Of a DNA stretch of 64,000 nt, positions 63,640 through 64,000 are shown piece after piece. The DNA lies in assembly GCF_022539315.1 (NCBI RefSeq), contig NC_066317.1:45363935-45427934 (forward strand). The letters run 5' to 3'. The translations under genes and the position numbers were made by a program. This stretch comes from Serinus canaria. Its lineage: Eukaryota; Chordata; Aves; Passeriformes; Fringillidae. Position 1 is the stretch's first letter. Every line of letters starts with the position of its first letter. Under the pieces are notes generated by a model. That model worked only from the letters and a program-made list of their open reading frames with translations. It was not told where the DNA came from and did no database searches.

Positions 63640-64000
63640 CATCTGGTTTTTCCACAAGCAGTGGGTCTTCTTTATTTCCTTTTTAATAATGGGGGTTATG
63701 CTTGCCCTTTTCCAGTCTATGTGAACTTCATGGGACTGCCATGACTTCTCAAACACAATGGATAGTGGCTTAGTCACTTACTTGGCTAGTTCCTGTGGAT
63801 GTTACTCACCAGATGTCAGGGACTTGAGCACCTTCGGGTTCCTGAGAGGTTCTCAAACTCCTTCTCCTCCTTCAGCAGACAGTTCTTTGTGGAATCTCAT
63901 CCTGCTAAGATCTTTAGCTCAGATGCTTTTACAGAGGGCTTTGACCTCAGACCATGGCAGACAGTATACTGAGGGGGAACACCTGGTCAGGTCACAGTGG
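63640..64000 (-). mobile_element. CR1 LINE fragment, N-terminal part of reverse transcriptase, runs off window
   Basis: On the reverse strand 63771-63679 translates without a stop as a 31-codon CR1 reverse-transcriptase segment, including [11 protein letters not shown] and [13 protein letters not shown], which match the KPLSIIFEKSW and DWKxANVTPIFKKG blocks of avian CR1. In the same frame 63840-63823 gives NPKVLK (compare HPRVLK), and ELAK-stop-VT stands just before KPLS (compare ELADVIT). Between NPKVLK and ELA is an extra segment of about ten codons with a stop, absent from the CR1 arrangement I know. The frame is also interrupted upstream of NPKVLK. The fragment is dead but better kept than the remnant at 61745, and it probably continues beyond the right edge. 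Confidence 0.82.

Noticed and set aside
1..64000. CRISPR array, operons, rRNA or prokaryotic mobile elements
   Set aside because: No regularly spaced repeats, no dense co-directional genes and no rRNA-like segments. Repeat content is avian.

Overview
This window looks like nuclear DNA from a bird, most probably a songbird (passerine). The evidence is the repeat content. There are two 3' ends of CR1 LINEs, two further pieces that still translate as CR1-type reverse transcriptase, and a tRNA-Ile-headed SINE with a CR1-like tail, a type described from passerines. There are also four solitary endogenous-retrovirus LTRs of kinds I associate with songbird genomes. By eye the DNA is AT-leaning and CpG-poor, with long (CA)n tracts, and lacks the gene density of a prokaryote, virus or plasmid. 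Species and chromosome cannot be told from the sequence.

No protein-coding gene can be supported. Open frames are short (longest 219 codons), lie on both strands with heavy mutual overlap, resemble no family I recognise, and several run through repeats. The window is best read as intergenic or deep-intronic sequence. Three splice-bounded segments are listed as weak exon candidates only (12388-12449 +, 30214-30249 +, 53761-53864 -).

Layout: 1-6.7 kb is unique sequence with an A-rich block (1962-2160) and homopolymers. A solo LTR of probable ERVL type lies at 6703-7337. From 7.3 to 20.3 kb the sequence is mostly unique, with two 16-bp-unit minisatellites and an (AC)9. A solo LTR at 20273-20589 has a perfect 6-bp target duplication (ERVK-like). 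From 20.6 to 37.3 kb there is a long unique stretch broken only by simple sequence. CR1 3' end at 37285-37440 (+); tRNA-Ile/CR1 SINE at 39746-39892 (+); CR1 3' end at 42817-43030 (-). A perfect 18-bp inverted repeat lies at 46073-46112. A reverse-strand solo LTR (47153-47570) is followed by a (CA)n microsatellite (48281-48323). A solo LTR lies at 54389-54777, flanked by a 4-bp duplication. An old CR1/L3-like remnant lies at 61745-62110, a second long (CA)n at 63371-63437, and a reverse-strand CR1 reverse-transcriptase fragment runs off the end (63640-64000).

Nothing here acts as a gene system. The history that can be read is retroposition: CR1 copies truncated at the 5' end, one SINE that probably borrowed CR1 machinery through its shared tail, and LTR elements reduced to solo LTRs, presumably by recombination between paired LTRs.
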